64,000 nt of DNA from Candidatus Pantoea varia (GCF_900115075.1 NZ_FOVG01000001.1:1364001-1428000), one strand, 5' to 3'. Shown: positions 8,789 through 19,571, counted from the stretch's first letter. Translations and numbers: made by a program. The notes: generated from the letters alone by a model not told the origin.

Positions 8789-11173
8789 TCAGGCGGTTTT
8801 ATTTAGCTTCGCCAGACTCACCCAGGTTTCCACCACAGTGTCCGGGTTCAGAGACAGGCTGTCGATGCCCTCTTCCATCAGCCAGGCGGCAAAATCCTGA
8901 TGATCGGACGGTCCCTGCCCACAGATTCCGACATATTTCCCCTGCTTCTTCGCCGCTTTTATGGCCATGGAGAGCAGCGCTTTCACGGCTTCATTACGTT
9001 CGTCAAACAGTGCAGAGACCACGCCGGAGTCGCGGTCCAGCCCCAGCGTCAGCTGAGTCATGTCGTTGGAACCAATAGAGAAGCCATCGAAGTGCTGCAG
9101 GAACTGCTCTGCCAGCAGCGCATTGGACGGAATCTCACACATCATAATGATCTTCAGTCCGTTCTCGCCGCGCTTCAGTCCCTGACGCGCCAGCTCTTCC
9201 ACCACGGCCTGCGCCTGATCCACGGTGCGCACAAACGGAACCATGATTTCGACGTTGGTGAGGCCCATTTCGTTGCGAACACGCTTCACCGCTTCACACT
9301 CCAGCGCAAAACAATCCCGGAAGCTGTCCGCCACATAGCGACCTGCTCCACGGAATCCCAGCATCGGGTTTTCCTCTTCCGGCTCGTAACGTTCACCGCC
9401 CACCAGGTTGGCATATTCATTCGTTTTAAAATCTGAAAGTCGGACAATTACGCGTTTCGGTGCAAATGCCGCACCAAGCGTGGCAATTCCTTCAGTCAGG
9501 CGAGCAATGTAAAACTCAACCGGATTATCAAATCCTTTCATCATTTTACGAATCTGCTGCTGCAGTTCCGGCGTCTGCTGATCGAATTCCAGAAGCGCTT
9601 TGGGGTGAACGCCGATCATACGGTTAATGATAAATTCCAGTCGCGCCAGACCCACACCTTCATTAGGCAGACAGGCGAAATCGAAGGCACGATCGGGGTT
9701 GCCCACGTTCATCATGATTTTCAGCGGCAGTTCAGGCAGCGAATCGACCTGCGAACTGGTGACGTCGAAGTCGAGCAGCTGATCATAAACGTAACCGGTG
9801 TCACCCTCGGCGCAGGAGACGGTAACCTGATGGCCCTCTTTCAGCCGATCGGTGGCGTCGCCACAGCCGACGACGGCCGGAATGCCCAGCTCACGCGCGA
9901 TAATCGCCGCATGACAGGTTCGTCCGCCACGGTTAGTGACAATCGCTGACGCCTTTTTCATGATCGGTTCCCAGTCCGGGTCGGTCATGTCCGTCACCAG
10001 CACATCCCCTTTTTCAATGCGGTTCATTTCGCTGATATCGTGGATGACTTTAACGACGCCTGCGCCAATACGATGACCGATAGCGCGGCCTTCAACCACG
10101 ACGCTGCCCTGACCCTGCAGTGTGTAACGCTCCATCACCTGGCCATTAGAGCGCACGGTTTCAGGACGCGCCTGAACAATAAACAGCTTGCCCGTGTGAC
10201 CATCTTTAGCCCACTCAATATCCATCGGGCGCTGGTAATGCTGTTCAATCAGCACGGCCTGCTTCGCCAGTGCCTGCACTTCTTCATCGCTCAGACAGAA
10301 ACGGTCGCGTTCAGCTTCCGGCACATCTTCGATCCGCACCTGCTCGCCATGCGCCTGAGAATCAGCGTAGACCATGCGAACCTTTTTCGAACCCATATTG
10401 CGGCGCACGATCGACGGACGATCGGCTGCCAGCGTTGGCTTGTGGACGTAGAACTCATCCGGGTTAACGGCACCCTGCACCACCATTTCACCCAGTCCCA
10501 GCGCGGCGGTAATGAAGACCACCTGATCAAAGCCGGACTCGGTATCAATGGTGAACATCACACCTGACGAGGCCAGGTCAGAGCGCACCATGCGCTGAAT
10601 GCCAGCCGACAGAGCAACGCCACGGTGGTCGTAACCCTGATGCACGCGGTAAGAGATAGCGCGGTCATTAAACAGCGAGGCGAAAACATGCTTCACCGCC
10701 ACCATCACGGCGTCGATGCCCTGCACATTGAGGAAAGTTTCCTGCTGGCCGGCAAAGGAGGCGTCGGGCATATCTTCTGCGGTGGCAGACGAGCGGACGG
10801 CGAACGAGGCGGCATCATCATCGGCAGACAGTTGCTTATAGGCGTCCAGAATGGCGGACTCCAGCTCTGGCAGGAACGGCGTCTCTACCACCCACTGACG
10901 AATCTGCTTACCCGCTTTTGCCAGCGCATCCACATCATCAATATCGGTCTCATCCAGCAGCGCATAAATTCGCTGGTTCAGCCCGCTTTGATCGAGGAAC
11001 AGGTTAAAAGCCCAGGAGGTGGTCGCGAAACCATTGGGCACGGACACGCCCAGCGACGACAGATTAGTAATCATTTCACCCAGAGAGGCATTTTTGCCTC
11101 CTACCCGGTCAACATCATGCATGCCAAGCTGGTTATACCAGAGCACAAGTGGCTGTTCGCCTTGAGTGGACAT
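8789..11173 (-). CDS. ppsA: Phosphoenolpyruvate synthase
   Basis: PpsA converts pyruvate, ATP and water to phosphoenolpyruvate, AMP and phosphate for gluconeogenesis. The protein has 794 residues (E. coli 792). It has the N-terminal ATP-grasp-like domain (NASLGEMI..., [20 protein letters not shown]), the central swivelling domain with the phosphorylated histidine in [14 protein letters not shown] (about 420), and the C-terminal PEP-binding barrel with [23 protein letters not shown] and [10 protein letters not shown]. The divergent neighbour is its regulator ppsR. A Cra-like site lies about 90 bp upstream. Confidence 0.98.
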   Translation of the reverse strand: MSTQGEQPLVLWYNQLGMHDVDRVGGKNASLGEMITNLSSLGVSVPNGFATTSWAFNLFLDQSGLNQRIYALLDETDIDDVDALAKAGKQIRQWVVETPFLPELESAILDAYKQLSADDDAASFAVRSSATAEDMPDASFAGQQETFLNVQGIDAVMVAVKHVFASLFNDRAISYRVHQGYDHRGVALSAGIQRMVRSDLASSGVMFTIDTESGFDQVVFITAALGLGEMVVQGAVNPDEFYVHKPTLAADRPSIVRRNMGSKKVRMVYADSQAHGEQVRIEDVPEAERDRFCLSDEEVQALAKQAVLIEQHYQRPMDIEWAKDGHTGKLFIVQARPETVRSNGQVMERYTLQGQGSVVVEGRAIGHRIGAGVVKVIHDISEMNRIEKGDVLVTDMTDPDWEPIMKKASAIVTNRGGRTCHAAIIARELGIPAVVGCGDATDRLKEGHQVTVSCAEGDTGYVYDQLLDFDVTSSQVDSLPELPLKIMMNVGNPDRAFDFACLPNEGVGLARLEFIINRMIGVHPKALLEFDQQTPELQQQIRKMMKGFDNPVEFYIARLTEGIATLGAAFAPKRVIVRLSDFKTNEYANLVGGERYEPEEENPMLGFRGAGRYVADSFRDCFALECEAVKRVRNEMGLTNVEIMVPFVRTVDQAQAVVEELARQGLKRGENGLKIIMMCEIPSNALLAEQFLQHFDGFSIGSNDMTQLTLGLDRDSGVVSALFDERNEAVKALLSMAIKAAKKQGKYVGICGQGPSDHQDFAAWLMEEGIDSLSLNPDTVVETWVSLAKLNKTA

Positions 11174-11611
11174 TGAGCTTATCCTTTATCGATTATCAAT
11201 GAATGGACACAGGGAGTTATCTGTCTTCAGCCTGGCATATCACCCCCTCAATAACGATCTGTTGAATCGTTAAAGCAGAATTTCAGCAACAGTTTCGGAA
11301 TTGTGAGCAGATTATTTTGCTGTTGCGCAAAGACGCTATTTTTCGCTAAATGATTGATGCAGCAGGAAATGGCAGATTTTCAGCCACTTAACCATTCTGT
11401 TTTGTTGCGCAACAGTGGCGTAGCTATTTGCGGAGTCAGGATGCTTTAAAGAGAATTCCGGCGAGACGAAACGCCTTTTCATTTTTTATGATCATGCTGA
11501 AACAGCCGGCAAATAATCCGGACAGACCTTCCAGAAATTAAAATCAGAGATGATTTATTTAATCGCATGGCCCATGCTGATTGTTCACTCTTGTCTGAGG
11601 CTGATTTCGTT
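11174..11611. other. Divergent ppsA-ppsR control region
   Basis: This 438-bp region contains no gene. It holds a Cra-like operator near ppsA and two copies of TGTTGCGCAA 82 bp apart (11321-11330 and 11403-11412), the second extended to the perfect palindrome TGTTGCGCAACA. I could not place the promoters with confidence. Confidence 0.6.
11261..11274 (+). promoter_or_regulatory. Cra (FruR)-like operator upstream of ppsA
   Basis: GTTGAATCGTTAAA fits the Cra consensus RSTGAAWCSNTHHW except at the second base. It lies 88 bp upstream of the ppsA ATG. Cra activates ppsA in E. coli, so the site is expected functionally. Confidence 0.65.
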
Positions 11612-12439
11612 ATGACAACTGACAGAAGCGTTTTTTATATCTCCGATGGTACGGCCATTACGGCTGAAGTGCTGGGCCATGCGGTGCTGTCGCAGTTTCC
11701 GGTCAATATCACCAGTCTGACGCTGCCATTTGTGGAAAACGTCCAGCGGGCGCTGGCGGTTAAAGCCCAGATTAACGCGCTCTATCAGCAGAGCGGCGTC
11801 CGCCCGCTGGTGTTTTTCTCCATCGTCACGCCGGAAGTGCGCGACATCATCGTGCAGAGCGACGGCTTTTGTCAGGATATCGTGCAGGCGCTGGTCGCCC
11901 CGCTACAGCAGGAACTGGGCCTGTCGCCCGCGCCGGTTGCTCACCGTACCCACGGACTGGACGCCAGTAATCTGGGGAAATATGATGCGCGCATTGCGGC
12001 GATCGATTACGCCCTGGCGCATGATGACGGTATCTCGCTACGCGGGCTGGAGGATGCACAGGTGATTCTGTTAGGCGTCTCGCGCTGTGGTAAAACCCCC
12101 ACCAGCCTCTATCTGGCGATGCAGTTTGGTGTTCGCGCCGCCAACTATCCTTTTATTGCTGACGACATGGATAACCTCAAACTGCCGCCCGCGCTGCGTG
12201 CACATCAGAATAAACTTTTCGGGCTAACCATCGATCCGGAACGCCTGGCGGCGATACGTCAGGAGCGAGCGGAAAATACCCGTTACGCCTCAATGCGTCA
12301 GTGCCGGCTCGAAGTGGGCGAAGTTGAAGCGCTGTTCCGCACCCATCAAATCCGCTATCTCAACAGCACCAACTACTCGGTGGAGGAGATTGCCACTAAA
12401 ATTCTCGACATCATGGGCCTGACACGTCGCATGTATTAA
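11612..12439 (+). CDS. ppsR: PEP synthase regulatory protein (bifunctional kinase/phosphorylase)
   Basis: PpsR inactivates PpsA by ADP-dependent phosphorylation of an active-site threonine and reactivates it by phosphorolysis. It has about 275 residues (E. coli 277), belongs to the DUF299 family and carries the nucleotide-binding loop [11 protein letters not shown] (about 150-160), with the conserved ends [12 protein letters not shown] and [16 protein letters not shown]. The frame is open from 11567, but the family begins just before FYISDG, so I take the ATG at 11612, with CTGAGG 11 bp upstream. It is divergent from its target gene ppsA. Confidence 0.96.
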   Translation: MTTDRSVFYISDGTAITAEVLGHAVLSQFPVNITSLTLPFVENVQRALAVKAQINALYQQSGVRPLVFFSIVTPEVRDIIVQSDGFCQDIVQALVAPLQQELGLSPAPVAHRTHGLDASNLGKYDARIAAIDYALAHDDGISLRGLEDAQVILLGVSRCGKTPTSLYLAMQFGVRAANYPFIADDMDNLKLPPALRAHQNKLFGLTIDPERLAAIRQERAENTRYASMRQCRLEVGEVEALFRTHQIRYLNSTNYSVEEIATKILDIMGLTRRMY

Positions 12440-12591
12440 GAGGCTAAGTGGAAAGGACTTGTAAAGCGGCGCTGCCGTCGCTTTTGATTTCATTATCAAA
12501 TCCCGGGTTGAATTCGCAGGCTAATGGTTTATTGTGACCACCATCACTTCCCGGTATTTCACCGCTGCGAAGAACCGTTTTCGAGAAACTC

Positions 12592-13638
12592 ATGAACAAA
12601 ACCGACGAACTGCGTACTGCACGCATTGGTAGTCTGATTACGCCCGCCAGCCTGGCGGCTGAGCATCCTGTCTCCGCGGCGATTGCCGACAATGTCACTG
12701 CTGCCCGTAAACGTATAGCCCGTATTCTGACCGGGGAAGATCCTCGCCTGCTGGTGGTGATTGGCCCCTGTTCGCTGCACGACCCAAAAGCGGCACTGGA
12801 CTATGCTGAGCGTCTGAACGCGTTACGCAGCCGCTATGAAGACCGGCTGGAGATTGTGATGCGTGCTTACTTCGAGAAGCCGCGCACGGTAGTGGGCTGG
12901 AAAGGCTTAATCTCCGATCCGGATCTGGATGGCAGCTATGATGTGAACCGTGGCATCGGCATCGCCCGCAAACTGCTGATTGATATCAACACGCTGGGTC
13001 TGCCTACCGCCACCGAGTTCCTGGATATGGTGATCGGCCAGTTTATTGCCGACCTCATCAGCTGGGGCGCAATTGGCGCACGCACCACCGAAAGCCAGAT
13101 ACACCGCGAAATGGCATCGGCCCTCTCCTGCCCGGTCGGCTTTAAAAACGGTACCGACGGTAACGTACAGATTGCCGTGGATGCGATTCGTGCCGCGCGC
13201 GCCAGCCACATGTTCCTGTCGCCGGATAAGCTGGGCCAGATGACCATCTATCAGACCAGCGGCAATCCGCATGGTCACGTGATCCTGCGTGGCGGCAAAC
13301 AGCCTAACTATCATGCCAGTGATGTCGCCGCCGCAGCGGAGAGTCTGTCGGCGTTTAATCTGCCAGAGCAGCTGGTTATCGACTTCAGCCATGCCAACTG
13401 CCTGAAGCAGCATCGTCGTCAGATGGATGTCGCGGCAGAGGTGGCAGAGCAAATTAAATCAGGATCGCGGGCCGTTGCCGGTGTGATGATTGAGAGCTTT
13501 CTGGAAGAAGGCAATCAGAAAGTGGTAACCGGTGAACCGCTGGTTTATGGCAAGTCGATTACCGATCCCTGCCTCGGCTGGCAGGAGAGCGAAGAGGTGC
13601 TCGCCCTGCTGGCCGAGGCAGTTTCTCACCGCCTCTGA
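12592..13638 (+). CDS. aroH: DAHP synthase, AroH type (tryptophan-sensitive)
   Basis: This enzyme condenses phosphoenolpyruvate and erythrose 4-phosphate to DAHP, the first step of the shikimate pathway. It has 348 residues, as in E. coli AroH. Intact blocks include IGPCSLHD (about 59-66), YFEKPRTVVGWKGLISDPDL, GARTTESQ, GFKNGTDG and IDFSHANC. The near-identity of MNKTDELRTARI to the AroH N-terminus and its location after ppsR favour AroH over AroF or AroG. I looked for a TrpR operator in the 150 bp upstream and did not find a convincing one, so tryptophan repression is not supported here. Confidence 0.94.
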   Translation: MNKTDELRTARIGSLITPASLAAEHPVSAAIADNVTAARKRIARILTGEDPRLLVVIGPCSLHDPKAALDYAERLNALRSRYEDRLEIVMRAYFEKPRTVVGWKGLISDPDLDGSYDVNRGIGIARKLLIDINTLGLPTATEFLDMVIGQFIADLISWGAIGARTTESQIHREMASALSCPVGFKNGTDGNVQIAVDAIRAARASHMFLSPDKLGQMTIYQTSGNPHGHVILRGGKQPNYHASDVAAAAESLSAFNLPEQLVIDFSHANCLKQHRRQMDVAAEVAEQIKSGSRAVAGVMIESFLEEGNQKVVTGEPLVYGKSITDPCLGWQESEEVLALLAEAVSHRL

Positions 13639-13645
13639 GTCTCCA

Positions 13646-15097
13646 TTAGCTGGAGCAGCTCACTTCTAAGGTTTTGCCCCAGTCTGGCGGCCGCTGACGA
13701 TACTCAGCGGCTGTCTCATCGCTAAAGGGTTGCTGTAACGCCTGATGCAGACGAGCCAGCGCCCCCTGCTCTCCCCGCTCCGCCTCCTCTATCGCCTGCT
13801 GCGCCAGATAATTGCGCAGAATCACCGCCGGATTGGACGCCTTCATCACGGCCTGGCGTTCCGCATCGCTGACCTGCTCATCCGTCAGACGACTGCGATA
13901 ACGCTGATACCAGCCGTCAAACGCCTCACGATCGATAAATTCATCCCGCAGCGGTGAGCGGCTTTCAGCCTGTTGGGTCTCACTTAACATCCGGAATGTC
14001 AGGGTGTAATCGCTGTGCTCCTGCGTCATCAGGGCCAGCAGATCGGTCAGAATCTGATTGTCGCTGCTCTGCTGCGTCAGCAGGCCGAGTTTCGCCCGCA
14101 TCCGCTCGCCCCAGACCCGCATCAGTTCAGGTTCATAGGCGCTCAGTGCCGTCCGCAACTGCTCCGTGGTGAGCAGACCTGACAGCGCATGCGCCAGCCG
14201 GTTGAGATTCCACATGCCAATCATCGGCTGATTTTCAAAACTGTAGCGCCCCTGATAGTCGCTGTGATTGCAGATGAAGTCAGGCTGGTAATCATCGAGA
14301 AAACCAAATGGGCCGTAGTCGATGGTCAGGCCAAGAATCGACATGTTGTCGGTGTTCATCACCCCATGCGCAAAACCCACGCTCTGCCACAGCGCAATCA
14401 ACAGCGCGGTGCGTAACACAATGTCGGTAAACCACTGTTGATAGCGGTCCGCTTCCTCTTCCAGATGCGGCCAGTGATGGCGGATGGCGTAGTCAGCCAG
14501 CTGCTGCACTTTGTCCTGCTGCTGGCTGTAAAAGAAATGCTCGAAATGACCGAACCGCAGATGGCTCGGTGAAATGCGCATCAGCATCGCACCACGCTCA
14601 GTGGTTTCGCGGTAAACCGGCTCATCGCCTATCGACAGGGTGAGTGCGCGCGTAGTGGGAATGCCCAGATGGTGCAGCGCTTCAGAAGCAAGAAACTCCC
14701 GCACGCTGGAACGGATCACAGCACGACCATCGCCCATGCGGGAATAAGGCGTCAGGCCTGCACCCTTGAGATGCCAGTCAAGTTTACTGCCATCATCAAG
14801 GCGCTGTTCACCCAGCAGAATGCCGCGCCCGTCGCCAAGCTGGCCCGCCCAGACGCCAAACTGATGGCCGCTGTAGACCTGCGCCAACGGCTGCATGCCG
14901 GGCAGCAGGGCCGCGCCGTGCCAGACGTCATGACCGTTCCCGGCAAAGAGTTCGCTATCCAGACCCATTGAGGTTGCCAGCGGTGCGTTGTGATACAGCA
15001 GGCGTCCGCCTGTCAGCGGTGTGGGGTTTAGCGCGGTGTAACACCCTGTCAGTTCACGGAACCAGGTGTTGTCAAAAGAGGCCTTGCCTGAGGACAT
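13646..15097 (-). CDS. selO: SelO, protein adenylyltransferase (AMPylating pseudokinase)
   Basis: SelO (YdiU) transfers AMP from ATP to Ser, Thr or Tyr of proteins and is linked to redox stress. It has 483 residues (E. coli 478). Conserved segments are [24 protein letters not shown] (nucleotide-binding region), [35 protein letters not shown] (catalytic and metal-binding) and [11 protein letters not shown]. The C-terminus ends EVSCSS, with cysteine where some eukaryotic members carry selenocysteine. The upstream in-frame ATG at 15109 is less likely because GGGAG sits 7 bp before the ATG at 15097. Confidence 0.95.
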   Translation of the reverse strand: MSSGKASFDNTWFRELTGCYTALNPTPLTGGRLLYHNAPLATSMGLDSELFAGNGHDVWHGAALLPGMQPLAQVYSGHQFGVWAGQLGDGRGILLGEQRLDDGSKLDWHLKGAGLTPYSRMGDGRAVIRSSVREFLASEALHHLGIPTTRALTLSIGDEPVYRETTERGAMLMRISPSHLRFGHFEHFFYSQQQDKVQQLADYAIRHHWPHLEEEADRYQQWFTDIVLRTALLIALWQSVGFAHGVMNTDNMSILGLTIDYGPFGFLDDYQPDFICNHSDYQGRYSFENQPMIGMWNLNRLAHALSGLLTTEQLRTALSAYEPELMRVWGERMRAKLGLLTQQSSDNQILTDLLALMTQEHSDYTLTFRMLSETQQAESRSPLRDEFIDREAFDGWYQRYRSRLTDEQVSDAERQAVMKASNPAVILRNYLAQQAIEEAERGEQGALARLHQALQQPFSDETAAEYRQRPPDWGKTLEVSCSS

Positions 15098-15176
15098 TGT
15101 TTCTCCCATGCGCTGCTCAGCGATACGTAGATTAGTTCTCTAGTGTAACGCTGATAGCGGGGATTAACAGGGAGTA

Positions 15177-15923
15177 TCAGCCAGGATGCTGAGAGGATGG
15201 CACGCGATCGTCGGCGCAGAGCAGCGAACGCAGTGCATCAGATTTGACCACCGGGAAGAGCGCCCCCTGAAAGTCGGCACCGTCGAGCTGGCTGACTTTA
15301 TCGAACAGCACTTCGTCGTCAACGCCACAAATAATCAGGCGGTCACAATGGGCACGGAAATTATCAATAATGCTCTGAATAAAGGGTAAGAATGAAGTGC
15401 GCTTTGCCAGCGAATGAATAAAATCTTTGTCCAGGCAGATGCAGCTGAATAAATTATCGTAGACCGCATTAGAGGGTGTCTTGCCTGCGCCGAAATGTGA
15501 AAGCGCTAAATTAAATTCAGCATGCAGGTCCGCCAGCAGGGGATTATTTTTGCCCAGTTTCAGCTGCGGAAACGTTTCAGTTATATTCAACAGAATGAAC
15601 GGCAGCTGCTTTATTTTCCGCATCACTAATTCACTGGCCAGCAGTGTCCGGGCCATCCCTTCATCAATACGGATAAATGCTGATACCGAATGCGCTTCAA
15701 ATAACGCGCGATTCTGCTCCAGCAATCCAATCTGACTTTGCAGAAGGCGCAGTTGCTGCGACTCATCCAGCTGCGGCAGTAACAGGTCCTGCGGCAGAGT
15801 GATGGGAGCACTTTCATGCACAAACTGCGTTACCAGCTCGACAGCGGTCAACCGTCCGTGAACATCACAGACAGGATAAAACCAGATTTCCGACTGATAG
15901 TCGGCCGAGAGATGAATTTTCAT
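15177..15923 (-). CDS. ydiV: Degenerate EAL-domain protein, YdiV/RflP-like anti-FlhDC factor
   Basis: The 248-residue protein is a single EAL domain without other modules. The signature is degraded: EAL becomes VEL in AVELVTQF (about 27-34), the DDFG motif is replaced (LCLDKDFI region), and the ExVE motif reads CGVDDE, so the Glu, Asp and Lys ligands for Mg and c-di-GMP are missing. Catalysis is therefore unlikely. In E. coli and Salmonella the gene at this position, between selO and nlpC, encodes YdiV, which binds FlhD and blocks flagellar gene activation. The assignment rests on position and degeneracy; sequence identity is modest. Confidence 0.8.
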   Translation of the reverse strand: MKIHLSADYQSEIWFYPVCDVHGRLTAVELVTQFVHESAPITLPQDLLLPQLDESQQLRLLQSQIGLLEQNRALFEAHSVSAFIRIDEGMARTLLASELVMRKIKQLPFILLNITETFPQLKLGKNNPLLADLHAEFNLALSHFGAGKTPSNAVYDNLFSCICLDKDFIHSLAKRTSFLPFIQSIIDNFRAHCDRLIICGVDDEVLFDKVSQLDGADFQGALFPVVKSDALRSLLCADDRVPSSQHPG

Positions 15924-16217
15924 TTTAATGCCAGAATAAGCGGCGATGGGGATATCGTATAGTAATGGTCGGGTACAGGCAATAGTGCCAAATCATTGAA
16001 GAGACGAACTTCTTTACCCTTCCACCGCCGTTTGACAACCGGCGATCACGCTTAAGCCAAATAGTGGCACTAAAATAGCGGTTATTAATGGAATTAAATA
16101 CGCGTTTATTATGAGTATTAAAACATGCCCTCAATAACTGTCATTTAAAATAAAACTTTTACTCTCTGTTTTAACTCTATTTAAAATTGGACTTAAGTCG
16201 GATTTGGCGAACTGCGT
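15924..16217. other. Gap between ydiV and nlpC
   Basis: No supported gene. The 8-base repeats TAGTGCCA (near 15985) and TGGCACTA (near 16064) face each other about 70 bp apart upstream of ydiV. Otherwise the stretch is AT-rich and unremarkable. Confidence 0.4.
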
Positions 16218-16676
16218 TTAAATACGGCGCGCCTGCCAGAACACTTTTCGCCAGTAGACATTGTCCAGCGAAGAGCGGACTACGCCCTGGCTGGTTGAGG
16301 CGTGGATAAAGGCATTATCGGTATCATAAATGCCCACATGCAGGCCATTCTCGCCGCGACCGGTTTTAAAGAAGACCAGATCGCCGGGCAGCAGTTCGTC
16401 TTTGCTGATTCGGGTGCCGATATCGCTTTGGGCTGAGGTGGTGCGCGGCAGCTGCAGCGAAAATTTGTCGCGGAAGGTCAGATAGACAAAGCCGGAGCAG
16501 TCAACGCCGTTACGACTCATGCCGCCATAGCGATAAGGCGTGCCACGCCAGTGACCGAGCTGATCGTTCAGTTCCGCTATCACGGTGATCGAATCGGAAA
16601 GACGGCCATTAATCGGCGGAGCGTGATGACTGCATCCCGTCAGCAGCAGAACTAAAATCAGCAAACCCAGGCGCAT
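16218..16676 (-). CDS. nlpC: NlpC, NlpC/P60-family peptidoglycan hydrolase lipoprotein
   Basis: NlpC is a predicted outer- or inner-membrane lipoprotein with a cysteine endopeptidase domain acting on murein peptides. It has 152 residues from the ATG at 16676, which has AAGGA suitably spaced; the TTG at 16682 is too close. The signal peptide ends in the lipobox LLTGC (Cys15). The catalytic Cys lies in GVDCSGFVY and the His in GLHVGIYD, both intact. The gene precedes and may be co-transcribed with ydiV, as in E. coli. Confidence 0.94.
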   Translation of the reverse strand: MRLGLLILVLLLTGCSHHAPPINGRLSDSITVIAELNDQLGHWRGTPYRYGGMSRNGVDCSGFVYLTFRDKFSLQLPRTTSAQSDIGTRISKDELLPGDLVFFKTGRGENGLHVGIYDTDNAFIHASTSQGVVRSSLDNVYWRKVFWQARRI

Positions 16677-16744
16677 CGCCAAATGTCCTTATCAGAAGTT
16701 ACAACCGGCTTAATGTAGCGGTAAACCCCGCCAGGTAGCAAGTG

Positions 16745-17494
16745 TCAGGGCAGGACGGTCAGTAGTGTGCGTCCTTCGAGTTGAATCTGCCGGAACGTTA
16801 TCTGGTAAAGCGGAGTCAGGCGCTGCGGCGTCAGGACGTTTGCCGGTTCGCCCTGCGCAACCACCTGTCCCCTGTTCATCAGCCAGACCCGATCGGCCTG
16901 TTGCAGGCTGTGGTTGAGGTCGTGACTACTGGCGATAACACTGATACCTGCCGCGCACAGCTCCGCAATCAGATCATCTACCGCTTTCTGCTGGCCGATA
17001 TCCAGCGCCGTCATTGGCTCATCAAGAATTAACAATCGCCCGTGGGGATTAATGAGAGGATCAATCTGCGCACAGACTGCCGCCAGCCTGACGCGCTGCC
17101 ATTCACCGCCGGAGAGTCGGCTCAGCGAACGGGATAATTTATCCTGCAGCTGAAGTCGTTCCAGCAGCGTGCTGAGTCGGGCATCGGACTGCGAGCCCGC
17201 CTGTTTAAGATGCAGAAGCAGATAGTGCCAGACGGGCATCTGACTCAGCGGGGCCTGCTGCTGTGGCAGCCAGCCGCGAACCCTGGACAGGGCCGCGCCG
17301 TTCCAGTCACTCAGCGGTTTTTCATCCAGCAGCACCTTGCCGGAGGCGGGTTGAAGCCCGGCAATCACGCTAAGTAAGGTGCTTTTCCCTGCTCCGTTCG
17401 GCCCTGCCACGTGCAGCAACTGACCGGCAGCAAGCTCACCGGTCAGTAACAGCAGCCGTCCGGAGACGGCAGCCTGTTGCAGGCGCAACAGCAT
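16745..17494 (-). CDS. btuD: Vitamin B12 importer ATPase
   Basis: BtuD powers the inner-membrane BtuC2D2 cobalamin importer. It has 249 residues, with Walker A GPNGAGKST (about 31-39), Q-loop LPQQQAP, signature LSGGEWQR and Walker B LLILDEPMTALD. The start codon directly abuts the btuE stop codon (TAG then ATG), indicating tight coupling. The periplasmic binding protein gene btuF is not in this window, as in E. coli, where it is elsewhere. Confidence 0.95.
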   Translation of the reverse strand: MLLRLQQAAVSGRLLLLTGELAAGQLLHVAGPNGAGKSTLLSVIAGLQPASGKVLLDEKPLSDWNGAALSRVRGWLPQQQAPLSQMPVWHYLLLHLKQAGSQSDARLSTLLERLQLQDKLSRSLSRLSGGEWQRVRLAAVCAQIDPLINPHGRLLILDEPMTALDIGQQKAVDDLIAELCAAGISVIASSHDLNHSLQQADRVWLMNRGQVVAQGEPANVLTPQRLTPLYQITFRQIQLEGRTLLTVLP

Positions 17495-18040
17495 CTATTT
17501 TGCCAGCGCCTGCTTAATGGTTTCCAGAATGATCGGATCTTCCGGCGTCATGTCAGGTGCAAAACGCTGGATTACGCTGCCGTCACGGCCAATCAGGAAT
17601 TTTTCGAAATTCCACAGAATGTCGCCCTGCTCTTTCGGCGCGCGGCCTTTACTCTCCATACGCTCGTAAAAGCCGCTGCCTTCCGGACGCACGGCGTCAG
17701 GACGGGCCGCGATCATCTGAGCATAGAGCGGATGACGTCCTGCGCCATTGACCTCGATTTTGGCAAACATCGGGAACGTGACGCCATAGGTGGTGCTGCA
17801 GAAAGTTTTGATCTCCTCACTGCTGCCCGGCTCCTGCTCCAGAAACTGATTGCAGGGGAAACCGAGTACGCTGAAGCCCTGATCCTGCCAGGCTTTCTGC
17901 AGGTTCTCCAGCTCTTCATATTGCGCCGTCAGACCACATTTCGAGGCAACGTTGACCACCAGCAGGACCTTGCCCTGCCACTGTGACAACGTGGTTTTTT
18001 CCCCATCGAGCGTAACCAGTTCAGTCTCATAAATGTTCAT
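17495..18040 (-). CDS. btuE: BtuE, glutathione/thioredoxin peroxidase
   Basis: BtuE is a non-essential passenger in the btu operon that reduces hydroperoxides. It has 181 residues. The catalytic tetrad is visible: Cys in NVASKCGLTAQY, Gln in the LGFPCNQF block, Trp in WNFEKFLI and the following Asn. The peroxidatic residue is cysteine (TGT), not selenocysteine. It lies between btuC and btuD exactly as in E. coli. Confidence 0.95.
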   Translation of the reverse strand: MNIYETELVTLDGEKTTLSQWQGKVLLVVNVASKCGLTAQYEELENLQKAWQDQGFSVLGFPCNQFLEQEPGSSEEIKTFCSTTYGVTFPMFAKIEVNGAGRHPLYAQMIAARPDAVRPEGSGFYERMESKGRAPKEQGDILWNFEKFLIGRDGSVIQRFAPDMTPEDPIILETIKQALAK

Positions 18041-18101
18041 GCTATTTCCTTTGTGAATGCTGTTGTGGATGCTGTTGTGGATCCAGAATAACCAGCCGAA
18101 G

Positions 18102-19085
18102 CTAGCGCGAAGATTTCACCAGTAAAATAATAAACAGCGGCGCGCCCAGTGTCGCGGTGACGACGCCTATCGGCAATTCCGCCGACGTCAGCGCCAGGCG
18201 TGCCACGATATCGGCGGCCAGAAGCACCGCCGCGCCCGCCAGCGCCGAGGCCGGCAGCAGATAACGGTGGTCGCTGATGCCACTCAGGCGCAGCAGATGT
18301 GGGATGACCAGTCCGACAAAGCCAATCGCACCGGCCATCGCGACGCTGATGCCCACCAGCCAGCCCATCGCCAGCACCAGCAGGTTACGCCAGTAGAAGA
18401 GAGACAGTCCGAGCTGACGGGCGGATGTCTCGCCCAGCGCCAGCAGATTGAGGATTGGCCCGGTCGCCCCCAGGGCCAGCATCACCGGCAGCAGCGCCAG
18501 CATCATCCAGCCATAGCGCCAGTCAATCCCGCTGAATCCCCCCATCATCCAGTACATCAGCTGACGCAGATCGAGACTGGTGCTGAAGTAGACCGCCCAG
18601 GTCATGATGGCGCTGCAGATAATCCCCAGCGCCACGCCGGTCAGCAACAGCCGGGTGACCGAAAGCTGACGATGCGCAAAATGCAGCAGGATGAGCGTAA
18701 TAATCAACGCACCGGCCATCGCCGCCAGCCCGAGGCTCCACAGCGAGCCGCTGCCCAGCAGCACGCCGAGCACCAGGCCGATACCGGCTCCGTTCGAAAC
18801 GCCAAGGAGGCCAGGCTCCGCCAGCGGATTGGTAAACAGCGCCTGCATCACAACACCGCATATCGCCAGAGACGCCCCCACCAGCACCACCGCCAGGCTG
18901 CGGGGCAACCGCAGCTGCCAGACAAAGAGTCTGCTGCTCTCGGTGAGCCATGCTGAAGGTGCGATCCAGCTGTCTCCGGCGCAGAGGCTGAGACAGAGCA
19001 GTGCAGCGAGCGTAAGCGCCAGCGCAATCAGCCATTTCTGGCCGCGCCAATCGGACTGGCGCGCGAACGTATCGAGCAGAGACAT
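18102..19085 (-). CDS. btuC: Vitamin B12 importer permease
   Basis: BtuC forms the membrane channel of the cobalamin importer and belongs to the FecCD family. It has 327 residues (E. coli 326) and about ten hydrophobic helices. Typical blocks are [22 protein letters not shown] cut as LPRSLAV...[21 protein letters not shown], the coupling-helix region and GLVIPHLLR. The short C-terminus [10 protein letters not shown] is standard for the family. It is the first gene of the btuCED cluster. Confidence 0.95.
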   Translation of the reverse strand: MSLLDTFARQSDWRGQKWLIALALTLAALLCLSLCAGDSWIAPSAWLTESSRLFVWQLRLPRSLAVVLVGASLAICGVVMQALFTNPLAEPGLLGVSNGAGIGLVLGVLLGSGSLWSLGLAAMAGALIITLILLHFAHRQLSVTRLLLTGVALGIICSAIMTWAVYFSTSLDLRQLMYWMMGGFSGIDWRYGWMMLALLPVMLALGATGPILNLLALGETSARQLGLSLFYWRNLLVLAMGWLVGISVAMAGAIGFVGLVIPHLLRLSGISDHRYLLPASALAGAAVLLAADIVARLALTSAELPIGVVTATLGAPLFIILLVKSSR

Positions 19086-19225
19086 AAGCAGGATTCGCTG
19101 AGAAAACAGTGATTTGATTGTAGAGGGATTGCAGAAAAAAGAAAGGCTGATGAGGCAGTTTGTGCCGGGATGGGCTGGACATTAACGGGCATCGGGAGCG
19201 GAAATTCTGTGTGCTGAAACCATGA

Positions 19226-19250
19226 AAAAAGGCCGCTTTCGCGGCCTTTT
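19226..19250 (-). terminator. ihfA terminator
   Basis: AAAAGGCCGC and GCGGCCTTTTT form a GC-rich stem around TTTC, followed by T residues on the minus strand, just after ihfA. Confidence 0.8.
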
Positions 19251-19264
19251 TGAAACGCTGAAAT

Positions 19265-19567
19265 TCAGTCAGTCTCTTTGGGTGTAGCGTTCTCTACGCG
19301 GCTTTTCAGCTTCTGTCCTGGGCGGAACGTTACTACGCGACGCGCAGTAATCGGAATATCTTCACCCGTTTTCGGGTTTCTGCCAGGACGCTGGTTCTTG
19401 TCACGCAGGTCAAAATTACCAAACCCAGACAGTTTTACCTGTTCTCCATTCTCCAAAGCGCGACGTACCTCTTCGAAAAACAGCTCTACTAACTCTTTGG
19501 CATCGCGTTTGCTCAGCCCGAGTTTCTCAAACAGGTACTCTGACATCTCAGCTTTTGTAAGCGCCAT
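19265..19567 (-). CDS. ihfA: Integration host factor alpha subunit
   Basis: IhfA pairs with IhfB to bend DNA at specific sites in replication, recombination and transcription. It has 100 residues (E. coli 99), starts [17 protein letters not shown] and contains the DNA-arm proline region [20 protein letters not shown]. It follows pheT by 4 bp and is therefore part of the pheST-ihfA transcript. Confidence 0.98.
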
Positions 19568-19571
19568 AGGT

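Noticed and set aside
12440..12591. Search for a TrpR operator before aroH
   Set aside because: No sequence close to the TrpR palindrome was seen, so no site is claimed.
15925..16134. 69-codon minus-strand frame upstream of ydiV
   Set aside because: No family resemblance, no ribosome site, and AT-rich promoter-like sequence.
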